Below are positions 42,853 through 51,812 of a DNA stretch of 64,000 nt, in pieces. Within the stretch, counting starts at the first letter, position 1; the number at the start of each line of letters is the position of its first letter. The DNA is from Desulfohalobiaceae bacterium S24 (GTDB taxonomy: Bacteria > Desulfobacterota > Desulfovibrionia > Desulfovibrionales > Desulfothermaceae). The stretch is from contig JAABTT010000007.1 of NCBI GenBank assembly GCA_011389765.1, forward strand, positions 18,605-82,604, read 5' to 3'. The translations under genes were made by a program, and so were the position numbers. The notes beneath the pieces are model-generated. The model was not told where the DNA came from. It saw only the letters and a program-made list of their open reading frames with translations, and ran no database searches.

Positions 42853-44811
42853 ATGCGAGATCAATTCGAGATTTGTATCGTTGACGACAATCACCGGGTC
42901 TGTGAAAGTATCGAAATCCTTTTAAAAAATCAGGGGCACCAGACACAGACAGCCAATTCCGGCCAAAAAGCCCTGCAAATCCTGAAGAACGACACGATCG
43001 ACCTGGCGCTTCTGGATATGAATCTTCCGGACATGCAGGGGCTAGAAATCATGGATTTTATCAGGGCGCACTGCCCTGAAACACAGATGATCGTTATCAC
43101 CGGAGTGGCTACGATCGATCTGGCGGTAGAAGCCCTCCGCAGGGGGGCCTTTGATTTCCTGCGAAAACCCTTTGAATACGAAGAACTCATCAACAGGGTG
43201 AAAAACGCCCTGCACAAGAAACGCCTGACCGCTGAAAACAGGGCGATCAACGGGCAACTCCGGCAGTCGGAAGACCGCTATCAATTTCTCGTGCAGTCCT
43301 CGCCGGATATAATCTTCACCCTGGATGATCAAGGCCGTTTCACCTTCATCAACCAGGCTGTGGAAACGCTCCTGGGGTATCGCAGTGAAGATCTGATCGG
43401 CGAACACTATACACAAATCGTCTATGAAGACGATTTGGACACGGCAAAGTACCTCTTTCATGAACGACGAACCGGCACTCGTTCAAACCGTGGAACGGAA
43501 TTCCGGCTCAAGTCATTGAAAAAAACTGCAGAACCGGGAACCTTTGAAGTGAATTACCTGCCTGTGGAAATGAAAGCCACCGGTCTGTACGACACAGGCA
43601 GTTCCAGAAACGGCAGTACCTTTCTCGGGAGCTACGGGGTCGCCCGGGACATCAGTGAAAGAAAGCGGCTGGAAGCGCAATTCAATCAAGCCCTGCGCAT
43701 GAAATCCCTGGGCAGTCTGGCCGGAGGCATTGCCCACAACTTCAACAACCTCTTGATGAGTATTCAAGGCAATATATCTTTAATTCTGGCCCAGACCCAA
43801 TCCTCTGCCCCCGGATATAACAGGCTGAAAAGCATTGAGCACTATGTCGATGAAGCCTCCGCCCTGACAGGACAGCTCCTCGGTTTCGCCAGGGGAGGGA
43901 AGTACAATTTAGAGACGCTGGATATGAACCAAGTTCTTAAAAAATCTGCAGAACTCTTTTCCCAGACCAAAAGGGAAATCATGGTTTCCTATTGCCTTGC
44001 AGACACTCTCAAACCGATCGGAGGCGATCAGAATCAATTAAGGCAAGCCCTGCTCAACCTCTTTGTCAATGCCTGGCAGGCCATGCCCGATGGGGGTGAG
44101 CTCGTGCTCAGCACAAGCAATCAGACCCTTGAGGAACGACAGGCCCGACAGCATGCTTTGCCTCCGGGCGAGTATGTAACAATCTGCATTGCCGACACCG
44201 GCGTGGGGATGGATGAAACAACACAAGAACGGATCTTTGAACCCTTTTTCTCCTCCAGGGAGGTTGACCAGGGGACCGGACTCGGCCTGGCCTCTGTATA
44301 CGGCATCGTCAAAAATCATAAAGGCTCGATCGAGGTTCACAGCCAGCCAAATGAAGGCTCCACGTTTACCCTTCGCTTTCCGGCTTCACAGAACAAACTG
44401 TCGATTGCCGCTGAAAAAGAAGTGCCGAAAGGGCTCTCCGGGGGTTCGGAAACCATTCTGGTTGTCGACGACCAGGAGATGGTCCTTGATGTCACCAAGG
44501 CCTGCCTTCAGGAGTTGGGCTATGAGGTGTGCACCTCGCAAAGCGGCCGGGAGGCCATTGATGTTTTTTCATCACATCAGAAGAATATCGATTTGATCCT
44601 CTTGGATCTGATCATGCCGGAAATGGGAGGCAAGGAGACCTTTGAGTCTTTACAGAAAATCGATCCAGGGGTCAAAGTCTTGATCTCAAGCGGCTACAGC
44701 CTGGACGGTGCAGCCAGGGGTGTCCTTGAAAAGGGCGCCTTGGGGTTTATTCAAAAACCGTTTAAATTGAACGAACTTTCCCAAAAAATTCACACCATTC
44801 TGCAAAATTGA
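42853..44811 (+). CDS. Hybrid kinase: receiver-PAS-histidine kinase-receiver
   Basis: A 652-residue cytoplasmic protein. An N-terminal receiver (CIVDDNHRV, phospho-Asp in LALLDMNLPD), a PAS domain (about 140-280, with RFTFINQAVETLLGY), a kinase core with AGGIAHNFNNLLMSIQ (His near 295), HATPase (NLFVNAWQAMPDGG, DTGVGMD, GTGLGLASVYGIV) and a C-terminal receiver (ILVVDDQEMVLD, LILLDLIMPEMGG, IQKPFKLNEL). I chose ATG 42853, with AAAGGA 10 bases upstream. The two receivers allow a phosphorelay with the upstream HDOD kinase. Confidence 0.9.
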   Translation: MRDQFEICIVDDNHRVCESIEILLKNQGHQTQTANSGQKALQILKNDTIDLALLDMNLPDMQGLEIMDFIRAHCPETQMIVITGVATIDLAVEALRRGAFDFLRKPFEYEELINRVKNALHKKRLTAENRAINGQLRQSEDRYQFLVQSSPDIIFTLDDQGRFTFINQAVETLLGYRSEDLIGEHYTQIVYEDDLDTAKYLFHERRTGTRSNRGTEFRLKSLKKTAEPGTFEVNYLPVEMKATGLYDTGSSRNGSTFLGSYGVARDISERKRLEAQFNQALRMKSLGSLAGGIAHNFNNLLMSIQGNISLILAQTQSSAPGYNRLKSIEHYVDEASALTGQLLGFARGGKYNLETLDMNQVLKKSAELFSQTKREIMVSYCLADTLKPIGGDQNQLRQALLNLFVNAWQAMPDGGELVLSTSNQTLEERQARQHALPPGEYVTICIADTGVGMDETTQERIFEPFFSSREVDQGTGLGLASVYGIVKNHKGSIEVHSQPNEGSTFTLRFPASQNKLSIAAEKEVPKGLSGGSETILVVDDQEMVLDVTKACLQELGYEVCTSQSGREAIDVFSSHQKNIDLILLDLIMPEMGGKETFESLQKIDPGVKVLISSGYSLDGAARGVLEKGALGFIQKPFKLNELSQKIHTILQN

Positions 44812-44883
44812 TCTTCGGTCAGCGAAAACATAAATGGGTAAAAAAAGAATTTTCTAACCTCAAAAAGCTCGCAGATAATCCGT

Positions 44884-45630
44884 ATGAGTTCGATTGTCAC
44901 TGAAACTCACCAGGAAGTTGCCCTGATCAGGCTCAGCAACGGGGTGACCAATCCCATCGGCCTGGATTTGGTCCTGGATTTGGAACAGACCCTGGACAGG
45001 GTGAAGTCTTCTCATCAGGGACTGATCCTCTCCGGAGGGGAAAAATTTTTTTCCATCGGCTTTGACCTCCCGGGTCTTTTGCAACTTGACAGAGCAGGCC
45101 TGGAGGACTTTTATTCCAGTTTCAACCGGACCCTGTTCAAGCTGCTCACCCTGCCCCTGCCGACCCTGTGCTGCATCACTGGTCATGCCGTGGCCGGGGG
45201 CTGCATCCTGAGCCTGGGCTGCGATTTTCGGATTGCGGCATCGGAAAAAACGAAAATCGGGCTCAATGAAATCGGCATTGGGGTCCCGGTACCCTATCTG
45301 GCCGACATGCTGCTCAGGCAGATCATCGGCCATCAAGCGGCGTTAAAAATGATGTACAGCGGGGATTTCATCAGCTCAGCGCAGGCTGAAGCCCTGGGAC
45401 TCGTTGATGAAATCCTGGACAGAGATCAGCTCGAGATCCGCGCCCTGGAGAAAATCCGGCGCTTTTCCAACGCTCCGTCTGCAGCCTTTGCCGTGATCAA
45501 ATCCAATCGTCTGGAATCCATTACAAAGCGATTCGAAAAGAACTTTCCCGACAAGCTCCAGGCTTTTTTAAATATCTGGTTTGACCCTGACACCCAAACC
45601 CTTTTGACCCGGGCCGCCGAAAAATTCTGA
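44884..45630 (+). CDS. Enoyl-CoA hydratase/isomerase (crotonase) family protein
   Basis: A 248-residue protein of the crotonase superfamily, which acts on acyl-CoA thioesters. The oxyanion-hole parts are seen in GLILSGGEKFFSIGFDLPGL and ITGHAVAGGCILSLGCDFRIAA; EALGLVDEIL is also typical. The catalytic glutamates of hydratases are replaced near IGLNEIGIGVPVP, so an isomerase-type or other activity is possible. It shares its strand with the kinase genes 70 bases upstream, and a terminator follows it. Confidence 0.85.
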   Translation: MSSIVTETHQEVALIRLSNGVTNPIGLDLVLDLEQTLDRVKSSHQGLILSGGEKFFSIGFDLPGLLQLDRAGLEDFYSSFNRTLFKLLTLPLPTLCCITGHAVAGGCILSLGCDFRIAASEKTKIGLNEIGIGVPVPYLADMLLRQIIGHQAALKMMYSGDFISSAQAEALGLVDEILDRDQLEIRALEKIRRFSNAPSAAFAVIKSNRLESITKRFEKNFPDKLQAFLNIWFDPDTQTLLTRAAEKF

Positions 45631-45631
45631 A

Positions 45632-45665
45632 ATCCAAAATCGAGCGCAGACGCTCGATTTTGGAT
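45632..45665 (+). terminator. Terminator after the crotonase-family gene
   Basis: A perfect 15-base-pair stem, ATCCAAAATCGAGCG with CGCTCGATTTTGGAT, around a CAGA loop, starting one base after the stop codon. The second arm carries its own T-run. Confidence 0.75.
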
Positions 45666-45994
45666 ATGCTCCTTTCCTCCTCATTTGAACCTCAAAATAC
45701 CCTCTTGCATAATTTTGAATCCATCGCTACACTAAAAGATTCGGGAGGGACTCAGCAAGCCTTGTCTTTCTCCGATAATTCAGTGAATTATCGAACAGGT
45801 TTGTCGCTCCCCCAGGGACCGCGGTTTGCGAATATACTGATCCAAGTTTGGTTTTTGAAGCAAAGACTGATTGTCCTTTGATTTCAACGACAGAATCCTG
45901 AAAAAGCTAAGTTGGAGCAGTATATCTATCTTCAATGCCTTGAGCTCCGCAATCTTAAATCTTCAATCTTAAATCTTCACTGCCCTACTGCCCT
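45666..45994. other. Non-coding spacer before the NtrC-type gene
   Basis: AT-rich, with no convincing gene. It contains the short tandem CTTAAATCTTCAAT near 45952-45978. I see no clear -24/-12 promoter. Confidence 0.5.
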
Positions 45995-47371
45995 ATGTCC
46001 GCCCATATCCTGATCATTGACGACGAAAAAAACTACCTGCTTCTGCTGGATACCCTGCTGAGCGAAGAAGGATATGCCATTACCGCCCTGCAGGATCCGG
46101 AGCTCGCCTTGGATTATCTGGCGGAATCCGAAATCGATGTCGTGATCACGGACATGAAAATGCCGAAAGTCAGCGGGCAGGAAGTCCTGGAACATATCAA
46201 AAAGCACTATCCGCACATCCCGGTCCTGATCATGACCGCTTACGGGAGTATCGACGGGGCGGTCCAGTCCATGCGCTACGGCGCTTTCGACTATATTTCC
46301 AAACCCTTTTCCAATGATGAACTCAAACTCTCGGTGGACAAAGCCGTCAGAACGAGCAAGGCCCGGGAGCAGAACCGAATCCTCAGGCAGACCCTGGAGG
46401 AGTACGGCGATTCGGAGCAGATCATCGGCCGCAGCGCCGTGATTCGCAATGTCCTGGACATGATCGGCAAGGTCGCCCCGAGCAGCAGCAATGTGCTCAT
46501 CACCGGAGAATCAGGAACCGGAAAAGAACTCATCGCCAAATCGCTCCATTTCGGCTCAAGCCGCAAAAACGGACCGTTCACCTCCATCAACTGCATGGCC
46601 TTCAATCCCGGGGTCCTGGAAAGCGAACTCTTCGGCCATGAAAAAGGTGCTTTTACCGGGGCCACAGTCAAAAAAAGAGGCCGCTTCGAGACCGCGGACA
46701 AAGGCACCTTGTTCCTCGACGAAATCGGGGAATTGGCCCCGGAGCTCCAGGTCAAACTGCTCCGGGTCCTCCAGGAGCGCTCTTTTGAACGGGTCGGGGG
46801 GACCCAACCCATCCATGTCGACATCAGGCTTTTGACCGCCACCAACAAAAACCTGCACAAAGAAGTGGCCGTCGGCAACTTCCGGGAAGATCTTTTTTAC
46901 CGCCTCAATGTGGTGAACATCCATATCCCGCCTTTGCGCGAACGCGGAGAAGACATCCCGCTGCTCGCCTTTCATTTCCTGCAGAAATTTTCCAAGCAGA
47001 ATGAAAAGGAAATCCACGGGTTTTCCCAGGAAGCCATGCAGGCCCTGTCCGCCTATGACTGGCCGGGAAACGTCCGGCAACTGGAAAACATCGTGGAACG
47101 AAGCGTTGTTTTCTGCCAGGACAAGCTGGTGGGCTATGAAAACCTGCCTGAGGAACTCAAGGAGGAAACCGCGCAGTTCAAAAGTGCGGCCGATCTGCTG
47201 CCCACGGAAATCGACCTGGGAGACACCCTGGAAAAAATTGAGGCGGCCCTGATCCGCAGGGCCCTGGCCAGATGCAACTTCATCCAGGTCAAGGCCGCTG
47301 AAATGCTCGGCATCTCCAAAAGTCTGCTCCAGTACAAACTCAAAAAATACAATATTTCCGGAAAAAATTAG
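45995..47371 (+). CDS. Sigma-54-dependent response regulator, NtrC family
   Basis: A 458-residue activator: receiver (ILIIDDEKNYLLLL, phospho-Asp in VVITDMKMPKVSG), AAA+ domain with Walker A GESGTGKE (about 171-178), the sigma-54 contact loop GAFTGA (217-222), FLDEIGELAP and arginine finger region, and a Fis-type C-terminal helix-turn-helix (VKAAEMLGISKSLLQYKLKKY). It is complete, so it can open sigma-54 promoters. The cognate kinase may be one of the two upstream. It overlaps the helicase start by one base. Confidence 0.94.
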   Translation: MSAHILIIDDEKNYLLLLDTLLSEEGYAITALQDPELALDYLAESEIDVVITDMKMPKVSGQEVLEHIKKHYPHIPVLIMTAYGSIDGAVQSMRYGAFDYISKPFSNDELKLSVDKAVRTSKAREQNRILRQTLEEYGDSEQIIGRSAVIRNVLDMIGKVAPSSSNVLITGESGTGKELIAKSLHFGSSRKNGPFTSINCMAFNPGVLESELFGHEKGAFTGATVKKRGRFETADKGTLFLDEIGELAPELQVKLLRVLQERSFERVGGTQPIHVDIRLLTATNKNLHKEVAVGNFREDLFYRLNVVNIHIPPLRERGEDIPLLAFHFLQKFSKQNEKEIHGFSQEAMQALSAYDWPGNVRQLENIVERSVVFCQDKLVGYENLPEELKEETAQFKSAADLLPTEIDLGDTLEKIEAALIRRALARCNFIQVKAAEMLGISKSLLQYKLKKYNISGKN

Positions 47372-50337
47372 TGCTTCAGGATGTTTCCCGCTTTATCCGG
47401 GACTTCAAACGCTCCGAACGGTTTGCCGATCAGATCGTCCACCATGAGATCATTCCGGCCCGGGAAGCCGTCTTCAAAAAAGTCGATCGGCCCTGGCCCG
47501 AGCCCATCCTTCGCTTCCTTGACAGGCTCTCTTTAAGCGATCTGTACGCCCACCAGGCAGAGGCCCTTGACGCCATTCGCTCAAAGCGGCACACCGTTAT
47601 TGCCAGCCCCACGGCCAGCGGCAAAACCCTGATCTACACCCTGCCGGTTTTGGAACAATGCCTCAGCAAGCCGAACAGCCGGAGTCTGTTTCTATTCCCC
47701 TTGAAAGCCCTGGCCCAGGATCAGCTGCGGACCTTTCAGGACTCCATGCAGGCCTGGCCGCTGCCCGATCCGCCCCGGGCCGCGATATACGACGGCGATA
47801 CCCTCAAACGGGACCGCGCCCTGATCCGCAATGAACCACCCAATATCCTCATGAGCAATCCGGAGATGCTCCATTTGAGCATCATGCCCCATCACCGGCA
47901 ATGGCGCAGCTTTCTCCAAGACCTAGATTTCGTGGTCATCGATGAAGTGCATACCTACAGGGGCGTGACCGGTTCGAACATGGCCTGGGTCTTCCGGCGA
48001 CTGCGTCGGGTCTGCCGCTATTACGGCGCCGAACCTGTCTTTATCTTCTGTTCCGCCACCGTGGGCAACCCCCGGGAACTGGCCGAAACATTGACAGGAC
48101 TCCCGGTGCAATCAGTCAGCGGCACGGGCTCGCCCCAGGGCTCCAAGCACTTCCTGCTGGTCAACCCGCCGGCCGGTCCAGCGCAGACAGCTCTGCTTCT
48201 CCTGCAGGCCGCCCTTCCCAGGGGACTGCGCAGCATCATCTATTCCCAGTCCAGAAAGATGACCGAACTCATGGGGGTCTGGGCGGCCAAGCGATGCCGG
48301 AACTATGCGGGGCGCATCAGCGCCTACCGCTCCGGCTTCCTGCCCGAGGAGCGCCGGGAGATCGAAGCCAGGCTGAGCAGCGGGGAGCTCCTGGCGGTGA
48401 TCACCACCAGCGCCCTGGAACTGGGCATCGACATCGGATCGCTGGACATCTGCATCCTCCTCGGCTATCCCGGCTCGGTCATGGCCACCTGGCAGCGGGG
48501 CGGACGCGTCGGCCGCCAGCAGCAGGACAGCGGGATCATCCTCCTGGGCTTGGAAAACAGCCTGGACCAGTACTTTATGGCCAATCCAGGGGCCCTGTTT
48601 GCCCTGGCCCCGGAAAAGGCGGTTCTCAATCCTTTCAATCCCATGATCATGGACAGGCATCTGCTCTGCGCAGCCGCCGACCTCCAGCTGAATTCCGGTG
48701 AGGAATTCCTGAAAGAAAAAACGGCATCCGCAGGATTGAGGCGGCTGGAAGCTCGCGGCGAGCTGCTTGCAGACCAAGCCGGCGGAATTTTTTTTCCCAA
48801 ACGGAAAAATCCGGCCAGGGAGGTCAACCTGCGGGGGTCCGGCGCCCAGATGCGCATCCTCAACCAATCCAGCCGCCGTTTCATCGGCAGCATCGACGCC
48901 TACCGCGCCCTTCATGAAACCCACCCCGGGGCGGTGTATCTGCACCGGGGCCAAACCTTCGTCATTGAATCCCTGGAGCCTGAACACTCCATTATCTGGG
49001 CCGCACGCCGGGAGGTGAACTACTTCACCCGGGTCAGAACAAGCAAACATACCGAAATCATCAGCCAACACAAGAGCCGCCGCCTGCTCAACACAAAAAT
49101 ATCACTGGGCAGCCTGCGCATCACCGAGCACATCACCGGCTATGAAAAGCGAAAGGCCGGAGACCGGAAGCTGCTGGAAACCGTATCCCTGGATCTGGAG
49201 CCCCTCATTTTTGAAACAGAAGGCCTCTGGCTGGAAATCCCAGTTGCTGTCCGGGAGGCATGCGAAAAGCACCGCCTGCACTTCATGGGGGGCATACACG
49301 CCCTCGAACACGCCATAATCGGAATCCTCCCCCTGCTGGTGCTCACGGACCGCCGCGACCTCGGGGGCATTTCTCAACCGGTCCACCCCCAGCTGAAAAA
49401 CCCGGCCGTATTTGTCTATGACGGCCAGCCCGGGGGCATTGGCTTGAGCAGAGCAGCCTTTGCCCAAGCTGAAGACATGCTGGAGCGCACCCTGGAGGTC
49501 ATCCAATCCTGTCCCTGCGAACTGGGGTGCCCGACCTGCATCCATTCGCCCAAATGCGGCTCCGGCAATCGTCCCCTGGACAAGCAAAGCGCCCTGTGCA
49601 TCCTTCAATCTCTGAGGGGGAACAGCTTCAACCCGCCGTCGGTCGGCACATACGCTTCAGCAGCTAGGCCTGTTCCTGATCCGCTCCTTCAAACAAGGAC
49701 TCCGCCGCCTCCGGCTGCAGCCTGCAAGCCGGAGCAATCCCCTGGACCACAGCGGCCTCCGGCCCGGCCAAAGCGCTTCGGAGTCCTGGACCTGGAAACC
49801 CAGCGTTCGGCTCAGGAAGTGGGCGGCTGGAATCAGGCCAAAAAGATGGGGATCAGCTGCGTGGTGCTCTACGACAGTGGAGTGGATGCCTACCTGGAAT
49901 ACAGGGAACCAGATATCGGGCGGCTCATTCAGGATCTGCAGCAGCTGGATCTGCTGGTGGGGTTCAATATCAAGCGCTTCGACTACCAGGTTTTGAAGGG
50001 CTACACGGATTTCCCCCTGCACACATTGCCCTGTCTGGATCTGCTCCTGGCTGTTCAGTCACGTCTGGGGTACCGGGTCTCCCTGGACAATCTGGCCGGG
50101 GCCACCCTGGGGACGGAAAAATCCGCATCCGGGCTCCGGGCGCTTGAATGGTGGAAGCAGGGTGAAATCGAAAAAATCATTGCCTACTGCCGTCAGGACG
50201 TGCGCATCACCCGGGATCTCTATCTCTACGGCCGGAATCAGGGCCATATTTTTTTCCGCAACAAAGCCCGGAGCACGGTCAAGGTTCAAGCAGACTGGCA
50301 TACTTACGCTCGGCAACCCTTGAACCCTGAGGAATAG
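47371..50337 (+). CDS. MrfA-like DEAD/DEAH helicase fused to an MrfB-like exonuclease
   Basis: A 988-residue protein. Residues 1-500 are a superfamily 2 helicase: ASPTASGKT (78-86), VIDEVHTYRG, FCSATVGNP, TSALELGIDIG and QRGGRVGR. Residues about 640-745 are DUF1998 with cysteines CPCELGCPTC and PKCG that bind zinc. After a proline-rich linker (765-800), a DEDD exonuclease follows: FGVLDLETQ (about 802), VGFNIKRFDYQVL and YCRQDVRITRDL. In Bacillus the same two parts are separate, YprA (MrfA) and YprB (MrfB), which repair mitomycin damage. The GTG start overlaps the previous stop (TAGTG). Confidence 0.88.
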   Translation: MLQDVSRFIRDFKRSERFADQIVHHEIIPAREAVFKKVDRPWPEPILRFLDRLSLSDLYAHQAEALDAIRSKRHTVIASPTASGKTLIYTLPVLEQCLSKPNSRSLFLFPLKALAQDQLRTFQDSMQAWPLPDPPRAAIYDGDTLKRDRALIRNEPPNILMSNPEMLHLSIMPHHRQWRSFLQDLDFVVIDEVHTYRGVTGSNMAWVFRRLRRVCRYYGAEPVFIFCSATVGNPRELAETLTGLPVQSVSGTGSPQGSKHFLLVNPPAGPAQTALLLLQAALPRGLRSIIYSQSRKMTELMGVWAAKRCRNYAGRISAYRSGFLPEERREIEARLSSGELLAVITTSALELGIDIGSLDICILLGYPGSVMATWQRGGRVGRQQQDSGIILLGLENSLDQYFMANPGALFALAPEKAVLNPFNPMIMDRHLLCAAADLQLNSGEEFLKEKTASAGLRRLEARGELLADQAGGIFFPKRKNPAREVNLRGSGAQMRILNQSSRRFIGSIDAYRALHETHPGAVYLHRGQTFVIESLEPEHSIIWAARREVNYFTRVRTSKHTEIISQHKSRRLLNTKISLGSLRITEHITGYEKRKAGDRKLLETVSLDLEPLIFETEGLWLEIPVAVREACEKHRLHFMGGIHALEHAIIGILPLLVLTDRRDLGGISQPVHPQLKNPAVFVYDGQPGGIGLSRAAFAQAEDMLERTLEVIQSCPCELGCPTCIHSPKCGSGNRPLDKQSALCILQSLRGNSFNPPSVGTYASAARPVPDPLLQTRTPPPPAAACKPEQSPGPQRPPARPKRFGVLDLETQRSAQEVGGWNQAKKMGISCVVLYDSGVDAYLEYREPDIGRLIQDLQQLDLLVGFNIKRFDYQVLKGYTDFPLHTLPCLDLLLAVQSRLGYRVSLDNLAGATLGTEKSASGLRALEWWKQGEIEKIIAYCRQDVRITRDLYLYGRNQGHIFFRNKARSTVKVQADWHTYARQPLNPEE

Positions 50338-50359
50338 GAAATCCTTATCGGCTCAGCCC

Positions 50360-51457
50360 TCAGGCTTCACCCCGGACCCGCGCCGAGACATCCCGGGTCA
50401 AAGCCAGGACCTTTTCCGCATGGGCTATTGACAAAGAGCCGGTCCCGCAGCTCGGGGTGATCAAGGACTGCTGCAGGAGCTGCTGCCTCGGAATTCCCAG
50501 GGCCTCCACCTGCTTGAATTCCTCCTCCAGTTTCTTTTGCAGCGAGGCTGCATCCGCCCGGTCAATGTCTTCCGGGTCCTGGGTGGGCACGATCCCCCAG
50601 GCGATCATCCCGCCCCTGTCCATAAAGGCGCGGAGTTCCGCGGCATACATGACCAGCTTCTCAAAATAGGCATACGCGTCAAAACTGAGGATATCGGTGT
50701 CCGATTCCAGGATCACCGACCAGTCGGCATTGGCGCAGACATGAATACCGGTCAGCCCCTGCCTGCTCTGCACCGGCTCCATAACTTCGTTCAGGCTGGT
50801 GATCACATCCTGTTTGGAGATGCTGATGAGTTCGGACGATCCGAAGCCGGCCAGAGCCGGTTCGTCAAAAAAAATGATGGCCGGGACCTGAAAACGGGCC
50901 AGCTGTTCTGCCTGCCAGGCGGCCTTGAGCCCCAAGAGTTTCAGGAGTGCATCCCTGAGCTGATCGTCATAAAAAATGGACCGCCCGTCCTGATCCTTGA
51001 CTCCGGTGCCAAAGGTAATCGGGCCGGAGATCTGGCCTTTGACCGCGGTTAAAGGCAGGTCCCGTCCGGCCAGGGAATCCAGGAGCTGAAAAAATCCCAT
51101 GGCCCTGTCCCGTCCCAGGGCGAAACGCTCCTCGTCTGCGCTAAAACCGTTCTCCAGGATCTCCATGTATCGCTCATAAAAGGCAAGCAGGCCGGCCTCG
51201 AAATCCGAGGTCCGGGTATCGATGAGTTCTTTCCCCTCCCGGCGCACACACCCGGGCATCCCGGGCAAAAACTGGGAAAGCATGTCTTCGTTCTCCAGGG
51301 CCGGCAGCTGGGCCCAGAGAGGAATCTTCGGAGTATAGCGGAGGATGAGATCCGTGGCCTCTTGGTGATCCCGCAAGGGAATACTTCCGATCAAGAGCGG
51401 CAGGCAGTCCCCCTGAAAACCGCCCCTGGATTGCAAAACTGACTGTTCGTTCTTCAT
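50360..51457 (-). CDS. Short core methionine synthase (core-MetE family)
   Basis: A 365-residue protein with the catalytic domain of cobalamin-independent methionine synthase but without the N-terminal domain of normal MetE (about 750 residues). Zinc ligands can be seen: HVC in GIHVCANADW and Cys in ITPSCGTGSLS near the C-terminus. PLLIGSIPLRD and FDEPAL also fit. Core-MetE proteins are found in anaerobes and probably take methyl groups from a corrinoid protein. I chose ATG 51457 with GGAGCAG upstream. The neighbours, an adenosine-kinase-like gene and metK, place it in the methionine/SAM cycle. Confidence 0.82.
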   Translation of the reverse strand: MKNEQSVLQSRGGFQGDCLPLLIGSIPLRDHQEATDLILRYTPKIPLWAQLPALENEDMLSQFLPGMPGCVRREGKELIDTRTSDFEAGLLAFYERYMEILENGFSADEERFALGRDRAMGFFQLLDSLAGRDLPLTAVKGQISGPITFGTGVKDQDGRSIFYDDQLRDALLKLLGLKAAWQAEQLARFQVPAIIFFDEPALAGFGSSELISISKQDVITSLNEVMEPVQSRQGLTGIHVCANADWSVILESDTDILSFDAYAYFEKLVMYAAELRAFMDRGGMIAWGIVPTQDPEDIDRADAASLQKKLEEEFKQVEALGIPRQQLLQQSLITPSCGTGSLSIAHAEKVLALTRDVSARVRGEA

Positions 51458-51481
51458 ATACTGCTCCAACTTACCTATTTT

Positions 51482-51625
51482 CAGAGCTCTTCACCAAGAG
51501 CTAAAGTTTGAGTCATTTTTTGGACAACTATCTACTTATTGTAAATTCGAAGCACGAAACCCGAAATTCGAAACAAGCACGAAATTCAAATTTTCAAATG
51601 ACAAAAACAAAGACAGAGAAAAATT
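51482..51625 (-). repeat. CAGAGCTCTTCACCAAGAGCT direct repeat, copy 1
   Basis: Almost identical over about 143 bases to 54171-54313. It starts with an AGCTCTT/AAGAGCT hairpin with a CACC loop, then a T-rich stretch with GGACAACTATC, then GAAGCACGAAA..CGAAATTCGAAACAAGCACGAA and a poly-purine end. It lies upstream of the MetE-like gene. The two copies bracket the kinase-metK pair in the same orientation. Confidence 0.85.
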
Positions 51626-51658
51626 CACAACAAAAGCAAAGCGTTATTTTTCTTCTTT

Positions 51659-51812
51659 TCAGTATATTCCCGCTCTCCCTTCCGCCTTCCGCACTCCGCA
51701 CTCCTCATTCCCCATTCCCCATTCGTCGTTCCCCATTCGTCGTTCCGCGTTCCACTTTCCCCTTTCCGCACTCCCTACTCCCCACTCCAAGCTCCACGCT
51801 CCCCGCTTCCCC
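51659..51812 (+). repeat. Pyrimidine-rich low-complexity tract
   Basis: About 150 bases consist almost only of short words such as CCCCATTC, CGTTCC, CGCACTCC and TTCCGC in loose tandem, nearly purine-free on the plus strand. No gene. It ends at the stop of the sugar-kinase-like gene. It may have expanded by slippage. Confidence 0.6.
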
